A stretch of DNA of 64,000 nt from Algoriphagus sp. (GTDB lineage: Bacteria > Bacteroidota > Bacteroidia > Cytophagales > Cyclobacteriaceae), in NCBI GenBank assembly GCA_029945945.1, contig JAQSDM010000005.1, positions 372,001 through 436,000 on the forward strand. The letters run 5' to 3'. Made by a program: the position numbers and the translations under genes. The notes under the pieces were generated by a model that was given only the letters and a program-made list of their open reading frames with translations, searched no databases and had not been told where the DNA came from. Positions 26,043 through 33,619 of this stretch are shown one piece after another. Position 1 is the first letter of the stretch, and each line of letters starts with the position of its first letter.

Positions 26043-26480
26043 TCAATCGTCCAGACGGAATTCCTGAGAGCGGATTTTTTCGCCCAATGTAGCCAGGCTG
26101 GTTTCGGTAAAATTCTGTTGAATTTTGGTTTTCATCTCCTTCCAGAATTCGTGAACAGGGCAGGGCTTGGCTGTTCCGCAATTAGGCAAACCTATCAGGC
26201 ACTTATCAAAATAATCCTCACCCTCCAGCGCTTTGACCACATCGATCAACATGATTTGATCCGCTGGTCTTGCTAAAGCCACTCCGCCTGATGGTCCTCT
26301 GTAAGAAATTAGAATTCCCTTTGCCGTCAATTCCCTGAATATCTTGGTGACAAAGTGGAATGAAAGATTCAATTCATCAGAGATTTGCCGGATGCTCATG
26401 TAGGAATTTTCAGATGGATAAGCCACTAAATAAAGGATTGCTCTAAGACCATACTTCCCTACCTGAGAGAGTGCTTTCAT
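26043..26480 (-). CDS. Rrf2-family Fe-S transcriptional regulator (NsrR/IscR-like)
   Basis: A 145-residue Rrf2 regulator. The N-terminal winged helix (KYGLRAILYLVA, then SIRQISDELNLSFHFVTKIFRELTAKG) binds DNA. The Fe-S ligands are C94, C101 and C107, with His110 nearby, in the segment KCLIGLPNCGTAKPCPVH; spacing C-x6-C-x5-C is close to NsrR and IscR. It is directly upstream of the NOD-like gene on the same strand (62-nt gap), so NO sensing through the cluster is the obvious role. A perfect 9-bp inverted repeat abuts its start codon, which suggests autoregulation and regulation of the downstream gene by read-through. Confidence 0.88.
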   Translation of the reverse strand: MKALSQVGKYGLRAILYLVAYPSENSYMSIRQISDELNLSFHFVTKIFRELTAKGILISYRGPSGGVALARPADQIMLIDVVKALEGEDYFDKCLIGLPNCGTAKPCPVHEFWKEMKTKIQQNFTETSLATLGEKIRSQEFRLDD

Positions 26481-26505
26481 ATTTCAGATTATTTTGTCTG
26501 AAATA
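26480..26505 (-). promoter_or_regulatory. Inverted repeat at the rrf2 start codon, probable operator
   Basis: The sequence TATTTCAGA, an 8-nt spacer and TCTGAAATA form a perfect 9-bp inverted repeat that touches the A of the rrf2 ATG. The size and AT-rich symmetric form fit operators of dimeric Rrf2 proteins. Binding there would block transcription or translation of the rrf2-NOD unit. Specific recognition is inferred. Confidence 0.55.
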
Positions 26506-26628
26506 AAAGAATTCCTGTTTTCAAATCCAAATTATAGAATTTGATTTTGTGAAGAGAGGAATAAACTTGAGGAATCGATGAAAGGTGGGATTAAGTTTTT
26601 TCAATCAAACCTTCAAAAGTTTAGAACC

Positions 26629-26662
26629 AAAAAACCTGTCAGAAATGAATCTGACAGGTTTT
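26629..26662 (-). terminator. Strong terminator downstream of the URO-D-like gene
   Basis: A perfect 13-bp stem AAAACCTGTCAGA / TCTGACAGGTTTT with a 6-nt loop is followed on the minus strand by a run of six T. It lies about 60 nt after the stop of the URO-D-like gene and insulates it from the rrf2-NOD unit. The plus strand also has a T-rich tail, so it may act in both directions. Confidence 0.9.
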
Positions 26663-26721
26663 CCTTTTTTCCAAAAACGGGTTTAAATGAAATCTTTAGC
26701 CAACTTTCATTATTCAGGACT

Positions 26722-27774
26722 TCAGGCTTTTTGGTTATGGGCCAAATCTACTGCCAAGCGAATCTGCTTCCAGTCGATCTCGCCAAGAAGTGCACATTCC
26801 GCTCCCAGGACAAATCCTTCCGGTGAATTTTTGAACACATCGGTTACTTCTGCCTTCAGGTTTGAGGAGTTTGCTGTAGAGATTGCGCCTCTTTTTTCCA
26901 ATCCTCCAAAGACAGGTCTTTTGAATTGATCATAAATATCCTGAGGGTGGAGCATTTCATTTCCCACTTTCATACTGCAATTCACGATATGTCCGGGATA
27001 ATCCACGAATGGGCTGAGGTCGTTGTAATCGCCCACGTAGTCACAGATGTGTAAGACATTACAGGGGCAGGCATCATTGATTTCATTCATTACTGCCAAA
27101 TCAAAAGGCTTAACATAGTTTTTGAAGATTTCAGGATCCTGAAATCTAAAGCCTTCTCCTCCCTGGGTGGAAGATAAAAAGCCATCAACTCCCAGTTTGA
27201 TGCATTCTCTGGCGAAAATAAGCGTGCTCTCGGTGATAATTTCCATCCCTTTTTTGACACTTTCAGGATCTTGTTTCATGTGTTCGGTCAGAACTTCCGA
27301 AGTCACAGAATGCCCTGCACTCATAAATGGCGAATAGAGAGTTGCGATCACAGGGGCAGATTTTTTACCTTTTTTGACCAGTTCCTTAACCACGTACAAT
27401 TGGCTTTCGAAAAAATCCTTTTTGTAAAAAGGCATTTTTGCCCAGTCCTCAGGTTTTTGTATACTGGTTAAAAGAGGGAATTCAGATTCGTATTGAATTT
27501 TGACGAAGTCAATATCTACTGCATTGAAGTATTCCAGATGCTTTTGCACTGCGGCATCTCCGGTTTTAAAACCTTCCCCAAAATGGACGAAAAATCCGGA
27601 AGGAGTATAGCCTTGATTTTTCCCGGTTTGAATCAGGTTGAAAACTGCCTCTCGCTTGTCAACTTTCGGTCCTGAATTTATTCCCGGAAGGGTCCAGCTG
27701 CTCGTGAGTGCGGTCGCTGAAATAAGCCCAAGGGATTGAATAAATCTCCTGCGGTTTTGCAAATAGTTTTCCAT
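26722..27774 (-). CDS. Exported uroporphyrinogen-decarboxylase-family protein
   Basis: A 350-residue protein of the URO-D superfamily (HemE / methyltransferase fold). The start at 27774 gives MENYLQNRRRF, a twin-arginine-type signal (RRRFIQSLGLIS) followed by a hydrophobic stretch; the frame is open 10 codons further upstream but that start would spoil the signal. Family-like segments are FFVHFGEGFKTGDAAVQKH near 60, DFVKIQYE near 90, and CNVLHICDYVGDY near 240. URO-D family members include HemE, but also many proteins of unknown or methyl-transfer function. Export makes a heme-biosynthesis role unlikely. Neighbouring genes concern exported oxidation of sugars, so a role in catabolism is possible, but the function is unknown. 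Confidence 0.78.
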   Translation of the reverse strand: MENYLQNRRRFIQSLGLISATALTSSWTLPGINSGPKVDKREAVFNLIQTGKNQGYTPSGFFVHFGEGFKTGDAAVQKHLEYFNAVDIDFVKIQYESEFPLLTSIQKPEDWAKMPFYKKDFFESQLYVVKELVKKGKKSAPVIATLYSPFMSAGHSVTSEVLTEHMKQDPESVKKGMEIITESTLIFARECIKLGVDGFLSSTQGGEGFRFQDPEIFKNYVKPFDLAVMNEINDACPCNVLHICDYVGDYNDLSPFVDYPGHIVNCSMKVGNEMLHPQDIYDQFKRPVFGGLEKRGAISTANSSNLKAEVTDVFKNSPEGFVLGAECALLGEIDWKQIRLAVDLAHNQKA

Positions 27775-27914
27775 GATTCTGTTTTTAGGGATTCGCTGTA
27801 CCATTGAAGATACCGAATGTTCTCAACCTAAAAAACAGCAAGTTTGGAAGCTCCTTTCTGCGAATAAAACCTTTTCTGATTGTTTGAAAATGAATTTGCT
27901 AAATGATGAAAAAT

Positions 27915-27945
27915 GAAAAAAGGTGATCAAATCTGATCTCCTTTT
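27915..27945 (-). terminator. Terminator downstream of the alditol-oxidase-like gene
   Basis: A 12-bp stem with one mismatch (AAAAGGTGATCA / TGATCTCCTTTT, loop AATC) is followed by a T-run on the minus strand. It lies about 50 nt beyond the stop of the flavoprotein gene ending at 27994. Confidence 0.75.
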
Positions 27946-27993
27946 GTATTTGTATTCTAAGTTTTAAAATCCAAAGCCAGCTTTTTTCAACTT

Positions 27994-29361
27994 TCAGACC
28001 CCGTAAATATGCTGATCCAAAAACTCATTTCTGAATTTCCCATTCGGGTCATGCTTGGCAAGAAGCGCTTTAAATTCCTCGATTTTTGGATAGCGGGAAG
28101 CCAAAGAAGCATGGGAAATAGTAAACAACTTCGCCCAATGTGGTCTTGGATTGAAGCGGTTGAGCTTCTCTTCCATTTGAGGTAAAAAGGCCATCACTTC
28201 CGGGATTTCCTGTTTCCAGGTAGTGTGAACCGCAATCGAATCCCGCTGATAGCAAGTGCTCATCCAAAGTTCATCCGCTTTGATGCTTCTGATTTCTGAG
28301 ATAAAAAGGTGAGAATTGATCTGTTCGGACATTTCTGCTATAGCCATGATGGCTTCGTATCCATTTTCCAAGGGAACAAAAAACTCCGATTGAAGCTCTT
28401 TTCCTGCACTTGGCTGGAATTCCATCTTGAAATGTGGCAATCGGTCAAACCAAGGTCCCGGCACCCCAAGTTGCTCAGAGCAACTTTCCGGGTCCAATTC
28501 CGGTACCGGGTGCATTTTTACAGCAGACTTTTTCGCCCCATAAAAATCCTCAGGGAAAATCAATTCCTCTCCCGGGACAACTTTGCTTTTCACCCAGACC
28601 TCAGCAATGTTATTGCTTTTCCAGTCGATGAAAAGGCTCACGCTATATCCGGCTCCCATGATTTCTTTGAAATTGTCTTTCAGGGATTCCATCGGCATAT
28701 CGAGATAGACCACTTGGGCTACATCGAAAGTGGGTAAAAGATCCAACGTCACTTTGGTAACAGGACCCAAACCTCCCAAACCGACTACCGCTCCATAAAA
28801 ATCCGGATCAGTTTCTTTGGAAAGCGTGACGAGTTCGCCCATGGCATTGACAAACTCAATGGCAGCTACGCTGGTAGAAAGATTTCCATTTTCAAGACCC
28901 GAACCGTGAGTTGCTGAAGCGATCGTACCTGCCACTGAAATATGAGGAAGCGAGGCGAGGTTGTGCAGCGCAAATCCATTCTCATGCAGGTAGCCGGATA
29001 GCTCGCCGTATTTGATCCCACCTTCCACAGTGACCTGACTTTTCTCCTTATCCAATGAGATGATCTTATTCAGATTTTGAAAAGAAATCAGGTTTTCAGT
29101 GCTATCAGCGATCCGATTAAAAGAATGGCGGGAACCCAAAACTCTCAGATGATCGCATTTTTTGACAAGGTCCTGGACTTCTTGGACAGTGGTGGGGTAG
29201 TGGACATTTGCAGTGCTAAACTCGAAGTTTTCTGCCCAGTTTTTCAATAATTCAGGAGTTACAGTTTCCACAGGTTTTTTTGGAGAGCATGAGATCATAG
29301 GATGAAACACCACTCCTCCGATCAGGAGGGAAGAGTTTTTCAGGAAAGTTCTTTTGTTCAT
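27994..29361 (-). CDS. Exported FAD-linked alditol / aldonolactone oxidase-like lipoprotein
   Basis: A 455-residue flavoprotein of the VAO family. The FAD domain begins with VHYPTTVQEVQDLV and contains GSRHSFNRIAD, where His79 matches the histidine that binds FAD covalently in alditol oxidase, and VAGTIASATHGSG, the diphosphate-binding segment. The C-terminal ALO-type domain has PRPHWAK near 425. The N-terminus is an export signal (KRTFLKNSSLLIGG) ending in a lipobox-like MISC (Cys25), so the protein probably sits in the periplasm or on a membrane. Relatives oxidise polyols or sugar lactones using oxygen or an acceptor. It is the likely partner of neighbouring sugar-oxidation genes; the substrate is unknown. 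Confidence 0.85.
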   Translation of the reverse strand: MNKRTFLKNSSLLIGGVVFHPMISCSPKKPVETVTPELLKNWAENFEFSTANVHYPTTVQEVQDLVKKCDHLRVLGSRHSFNRIADSTENLISFQNLNKIISLDKEKSQVTVEGGIKYGELSGYLHENGFALHNLASLPHISVAGTIASATHGSGLENGNLSTSVAAIEFVNAMGELVTLSKETDPDFYGAVVGLGGLGPVTKVTLDLLPTFDVAQVVYLDMPMESLKDNFKEIMGAGYSVSLFIDWKSNNIAEVWVKSKVVPGEELIFPEDFYGAKKSAVKMHPVPELDPESCSEQLGVPGPWFDRLPHFKMEFQPSAGKELQSEFFVPLENGYEAIMAIAEMSEQINSHLFISEIRSIKADELWMSTCYQRDSIAVHTTWKQEIPEVMAFLPQMEEKLNRFNPRPHWAKLFTISHASLASRYPKIEEFKALLAKHDPNGKFRNEFLDQHIYGV

Positions 29362-29738
29362 TTCAGGATAAATAGGTGAACAGATTTATCTAAAAATCAA
29401 AATCGATCAGATTTTGAAATTTTCTTAAGAATCAATTTGAGGAAATATTAAGATTATCCCAAAAAGTCGACTTTCTGATGGTCTTTCAAGATGCAAAAAT
29501 CCTGAATTCTACTATCGGAACTTTTTGTGTCAGTTTTTTCAATCAATGGAAACTCTTGGAAACCGGTCATGTTTAGGGGAGGTAATAAATTAACCAGGAA
29601 CCTAAAAACTTCCTTTTCGAAGAATTAATGAGGTTCTGTATTTTCTCTTTTTCCAAGGACAGGGTCTGATCTTAATTAATGAAAAAGCTGGTCAGCGCCT
29701 TCTGCGCTCGAAATACAATACCTGAGATAGGTGATGGT
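29362..29738. other. Intergenic region upstream of the TonB-receptor promoter
   Basis: There is no convincing gene in these 377 bases between two divergent genes. The sequence is AT-rich near both ends. No RNA structure or repeat was recognised apart from the inverted repeat and promoter annotated just downstream. Confidence 0.5.
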
Positions 29739-29771
29739 AAATTTTATTTAGAAAAAGTCTAAATAAAATTT
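29739..29771 (+). promoter_or_regulatory. Perfect 14-bp AT-rich inverted repeat overlapping a -33 box
   Basis: The arms AAATTTTATTTAGA (29739-29752) and TCTAAATAAAATTT (29758-29771) are perfect complements around a 5-nt spacer. The right arm contains the first three bases of the TTTG -33 element of the promoter below. This is the arrangement of a repressor operator, and the gene controlled is a FecA-like TonB receptor. The sequence does not resemble the classic Fur box closely. Confidence 0.6.
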
Positions 29772-29800
29772 GACTCGTATGAATCTGGATCATAAGTTTG
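29769..29800 (+). promoter_or_regulatory. Bacteroidota-type promoter of the TonB-dependent receptor gene
   Basis: TTTG at 29769-29772, a 20-nt spacer and TAAGTTTG at 29793-29800 match the Bacteroidota sigma-A consensus TTTG / TAnnTTTG exactly. It would start transcription about 30 nt before the ATG at 29837. The -33 box overlaps the inverted repeat. Confidence 0.75.
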
Positions 29801-29836
29801 CATCATTATTTATATTAAGTCCAGATAAGAATAAAA

Positions 29837-32263
29837 ATGAAATCATTTTACGCGTTTATTGGAATTTTCCTGATGCTTTCCATGGGAGCATTTGCTCAAA
29901 AGAATATGTTGAAAGGGAAAATAGTGGATGAGAAAAAGTTGCCTGTTCAAGGTGCTTCGGTGGTTTTGGAAGGTACTGTCCGGGGAGTTCAGTCGGATCT
30001 CCAGGGGCATTTTGAGATAAAGGACTTCCCGAAAGGTTCTTATAACCTGAAAGTCAGCTTGGTTGGTTTTGAATCTTTTGTCCAGGAATTTTCAATTGAA
30101 GAAAAGGAAATCAAAGAATTGGATTTGATTCTTAAGGAGCAGACGGTTTCGTTGGACGAATTTCAGCTTTCTGCTAGTCGGGGAATACTAGGACAGGATC
30201 ATTTGCCTGAGGTGGATGATTTCAGAATCAACGCTGGCAAAAAGAATGAAGTAATCCGGATTGGTGAAATCAATGCCAACCTGGCTATGAACAACAGCCG
30301 GCAGATTTTTGGAAAAACTCCCGGAATAAGTATTTGGGAAAATGACGGTTCGGGAATTCAACTCGGTGTGGCAAGCAGGGGGCTCAGCCCCAACCGTTCC
30401 TGGGAATTCAATGTTAGAATGAATGGCTACGACATTACGCCTGACCCTATGGGATATCCTGAAGCCTATTTTACACCTCCAATGGAGGTTGTGGAGCAGA
30501 TCGAAATCATTCGTGGAGCATCTTCACTTCAGTATGGCCCGCAGTTTGGAGGTCTGATGAACTTTGTACTGAGAAAGCCGGACAAATCCACCCGATTTAC
30601 CGCTGAGACAATCAATACTTTTGGAAGTAATGGCCTGTTCAGTTCCTTCAATTATGTGGGGGGAACTGAGGGGAAATGGAACTATACCGCCTATTATCAA
30701 AAGAGAGTTGGCAATGGCTGGAGAGATAATGGTTATTTCAATACAGATCATGCCCATTTGGAACTGAACTACGCAGCGAGCAACCGCTTGAAACTGGGGA
30801 TGGAAATGACCTACATGACTACTGAAAGCCAGCAGCCCGGAGGATTGACTGACGCACAATTTGAGGAGGATTCGCATCAGAGTTCCCGTAGCAGAAACTG
30901 GTTCAGTACACCTTGGTTTGTGCCGTCACTTTCTGCGGAATACCTGATCTCAACGAATACCAAACTGAGCTTGAAAGCTTTTGGAACAATCGCGGAGCGT
31001 AACAGTGTGGGTTTTGCGAAACCGATCAATGTGGAAGATGATTTGGGCAACCGTCAGGTAGACCGGGATTACTACACCACTTACGGATCAGAACTTAGGC
31101 TCAGTTCTACTTACCGCTTGTTTGGCAAAGAACAAACGTTGATGACAGGTCTTCGCTACTTCAACGGCCACATTGACAGAAAGCAATTGGGAGTAGGAAC
31201 TTCAGGAACTGAGATGGACTTTTCGGTAGAGGCAGGAGATTACAGAAGAGACTTGGATTTTAACAATGTCAACCTGGCTGCATTTGCAGAAAACGTGTTC
31301 CGTTTTTCAGATAAATTTTTGGTTACTGGCGGGATCCGGGTAGAGAATATCCGATCCGTGATGGAAGGGCAGCTGAATCTTGCCAACGGCAATCCACAAT
31401 TGCTGGAACAGATTTCCCGAGCTCGTTCCTTTGCACTCCTTGGTGTAGGGACAGAGTATCATTTGACTCCGGGTACGGAATTTTATGCCAACTTTTCGCA
31501 AGCTTACCGTCCAGTCCTGATTTCGGACCTTACTCCTCCGGCTACCACCGATGTGATTGATCCCAATTTGAAGGATTCAAGAGGATATAATGTTGATTTT
31601 GGATACAGAGGCAGTTTCTCTTCCTACCTGAAATTTGACTTGAGCTACTTTTACCTCAATTATGAAGACCGAATCGGAACCGTGGCACAAACCGGGCAAG
31701 ATGGGAGCATTTATCAGTTCAGAACCAATCTGGGAAATTCCGTCAGCCAGGGATTTGAAGGATATATCGAGTTTGACCCGATTACGGCCTTGTTTGAAAG
31801 TTCAAAAATTGGGTATCTACACCTCTTTGCCTCTTTGGCTTTCATAGATGCAACTTATGGGGATTTTGAAGTGACCACTGTAAGTAACGGAGAAATTCAG
31901 ACCCGAAATCTGAACGGAAATCAGGTGGAAAATGCACCAAGAAAAATCAACCGATTTGGTGCCACTTATAATTTGAGCAAGTTTTCCATGACTTGGCAGC
32001 TGAGTGATATTGGAGAAGCTTATTCTGACGCCCTCAATACAGAAACACCCAATGCAGGAGCTACGGTGGGATTGGTTCCGGCGTATCGGGTACAGGATCT
32101 CTCTGCCAGCTGGAATGTATGGAAGCAACATTCTTTGAAAGCTGGGGTAAACAACTTGACTGATGAACGCTATTTCACCCGAAGAGCAGGTGGATATCCA
32201 GGTCCGGGAATCATGCCTGCAGATGGCCGGACTTTTTATGTAACACTTGCTTTGAAGTTTTAA
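29837..32263 (+). CDS. TonB-dependent outer-membrane receptor (FecA-like)
   Basis: An 808-residue receptor. It has a signal peptide cleaved near AFAQ (residue 21), an N-terminal CarboxypepD_reg-like domain (KGKIVDEKKLPVQGASVVLEG, ending near 110), a plug domain (PGISIWENDGSG, ASRGLSPNRSWEF, IEIIRGASSLQYGPQFGG) and a 22-strand-type barrel ending YVTLALKF. The plug sequence resembles the iron-dicitrate/siderophore type rather than SusC, and no SusD partner follows. It probably imports a ferric chelate or another large ligand using the TonB-ExbBD system. It is transcribed alone, between an annotated promoter with an operator-like palindrome and a perfect hairpin terminator. Confidence 0.92.
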   Translation: MKSFYAFIGIFLMLSMGAFAQKNMLKGKIVDEKKLPVQGASVVLEGTVRGVQSDLQGHFEIKDFPKGSYNLKVSLVGFESFVQEFSIEEKEIKELDLILKEQTVSLDEFQLSASRGILGQDHLPEVDDFRINAGKKNEVIRIGEINANLAMNNSRQIFGKTPGISIWENDGSGIQLGVASRGLSPNRSWEFNVRMNGYDITPDPMGYPEAYFTPPMEVVEQIEIIRGASSLQYGPQFGGLMNFVLRKPDKSTRFTAETINTFGSNGLFSSFNYVGGTEGKWNYTAYYQKRVGNGWRDNGYFNTDHAHLELNYAASNRLKLGMEMTYMTTESQQPGGLTDAQFEEDSHQSSRSRNWFSTPWFVPSLSAEYLISTNTKLSLKAFGTIAERNSVGFAKPINVEDDLGNRQVDRDYYTTYGSELRLSSTYRLFGKEQTLMTGLRYFNGHIDRKQLGVGTSGTEMDFSVEAGDYRRDLDFNNVNLAAFAENVFRFSDKFLVTGGIRVENIRSVMEGQLNLANGNPQLLEQISRARSFALLGVGTEYHLTPGTEFYANFSQAYRPVLISDLTPPATTDVIDPNLKDSRGYNVDFGYRGSFSSYLKFDLSYFYLNYEDRIGTVAQTGQDGSIYQFRTNLGNSVSQGFEGYIEFDPITALFESSKIGYLHLFASLAFIDATYGDFEVTTVSNGEIQTRNLNGNQVENAPRKINRFGATYNLSKFSMTWQLSDIGEAYSDALNTETPNAGATVGLVPAYRVQDLSASWNVWKQHSLKAGVNNLTDERYFTRRAGGYPGPGIMPADGRTFYVTLALKF

Positions 32264-32281
32264 ATAGAAAGTATCGAATGC

Positions 32282-32318
32282 AAAAGTCCACCTCTCGGAA
32301 ATCAGAGGTGGACTTTTT
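32282..32318 (+). terminator. Terminator after the TonB-dependent receptor
   Basis: A perfect 14-bp stem (AAAAGTCCACCTCT / AGAGGTGGACTTTT) with an 8-nt loop and five T directly follows the receptor stop codon. Confidence 0.95.
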
Positions 32319-32439
32319 GCATAAAAGGAGCAAGGTCAAACACATTTTGAGTGGATCAAGAGAATGGCAAGACTTTAGTATTTTGGCGAAGGATTGTTTT
32401 CTTTGTTTCAAATCCCAAGGTTCTATACTCCCTGATTCT

Positions 32440-33522
32440 ATGAAAAGCACCTTTCTTTTCCTTATGGTTCTTGCCGTATTTTCTTGTAAAACTTCCTCTC
32501 CTCCGGAAAGCAGGGAAGAGTTTATCAAAGGCGTTTATGGGAATCCCGGAACACTCCTCGAGGCGGGTTATTCCTTTGATTCTTTGGGAATGAATGCAGT
32601 TTTTGTACGAAGCGGCTCGCTCGATCGGGAGTTTTATGAAATCTCAAAAAAGCAAGGAGTAAAGGTATTTGTGGAGTTTCCGACCCTGAATGGAAAAGAG
32701 TATCTGGTGGACCATCCAGATGCCTGGCCTATCAATGAAAAAGGGGAGAATGCTCCACCTGCAGACTGGTTTATGGGGATTTGCCCGACTCATTCGGGAT
32801 TCAAGGAATACAGATCCAACCAGCTCAAAGAGATTTTGAATGAATATGAAGTGGACGGAATTTTTCTGGACTATGTTCACTGGCATGCTCAATTTGAAAC
32901 ACCAAATCCGATCCTGCCGGAAACCTGTTTTTGCGATCGTTGTACAGGAGCGTTTGCTGCTGTGATCGATACCTTAATCCCGGGTATCACTATTCCTGAA
33001 AAGGCCGATTGGATTTTGAAAAACGCAGATCCTGAGTGGAGGAAATGGAGGGTGGGAGTTCTGAATACCTGGGTGGAGGATATGGGAGCAATTCTCAAAG
33101 AATATCAACCTGAAGCAAAATTGGGAGTGTTCCATTGTGCCTGGTATCCGGCGGATTATGATTCGGCGTTATATCGCACGATGGGTCTCGATCCGGTCGC
33201 TTTAGCGGAGCGTGCTGATGTTCTTTCTCCCATGCTATTTCATAAAATGAAAGCAAGGCCAACTGCTTGGGTGGGAGAGTATGTTGCATGGCTTGGAGAG
33301 ACTTTAGACGTTGAAAAAAAAGGTAACCCCCAAATCTGGCCTATTGTGCAGTCTCATAATAATCCGGGAATCGTCAGTGCCGAAGAGTTTCGGAAGGTCA
33401 TGATTGAAGGATCAAAAGCGCCGGCTTCTGGAATCATGATGTTTTCCGATCAATCCCTGATCGAGGATCCCAAAAAGCTCGAAGTCATGAAAGAACTCTA
33501 TTCTAAAAGAAAGCCGCAGTAG
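32440..33522 (+). CDS. Glycoside-hydrolase-like lipoprotein (TIM-barrel, GHL family)
   Basis: A 360-residue lipoprotein: the start at ATG 32440 gives a short signal with lipobox VFSC (Cys16). The frame is open further upstream, but that extension would run into the preceding terminator and is not used. The sequence looks like a putative glycosidase TIM barrel of the GHL/DUF type, with EFPTLNGKEY, ADWFMGICPTHSGF, a strand ending DGIFLDYVHWHAQF with acidic residues where a catalytic acid is expected, and CFCDRC. It lies 5' of two sulfatases on the same strand and may act on the same sulfated polysaccharide. The substrate is unknown. Confidence 0.72.
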   Translation: MKSTFLFLMVLAVFSCKTSSPPESREEFIKGVYGNPGTLLEAGYSFDSLGMNAVFVRSGSLDREFYEISKKQGVKVFVEFPTLNGKEYLVDHPDAWPINEKGENAPPADWFMGICPTHSGFKEYRSNQLKEILNEYEVDGIFLDYVHWHAQFETPNPILPETCFCDRCTGAFAAVIDTLIPGITIPEKADWILKNADPEWRKWRVGVLNTWVEDMGAILKEYQPEAKLGVFHCAWYPADYDSALYRTMGLDPVALAERADVLSPMLFHKMKARPTAWVGEYVAWLGETLDVEKKGNPQIWPIVQSHNNPGIVSAEEFRKVMIEGSKAPASGIMMFSDQSLIEDPKKLEVMKELYSKRKPQ

Positions 33523-33619
33523 GAAGAAAACAGAAAAGTGCTCACTTGATTTTTTTACTTTTAGAAAATTCAAGTTCAAATTGAGCGTATCGCGGAATTG
33601 AAACAATAGTCCCAAACCT

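Noticed and set aside
29837..32263. The TonB receptor as a SusC glycan importer.
   Set aside because: The plug resembles FecA-like receptors, and no SusD-type lipoprotein follows.
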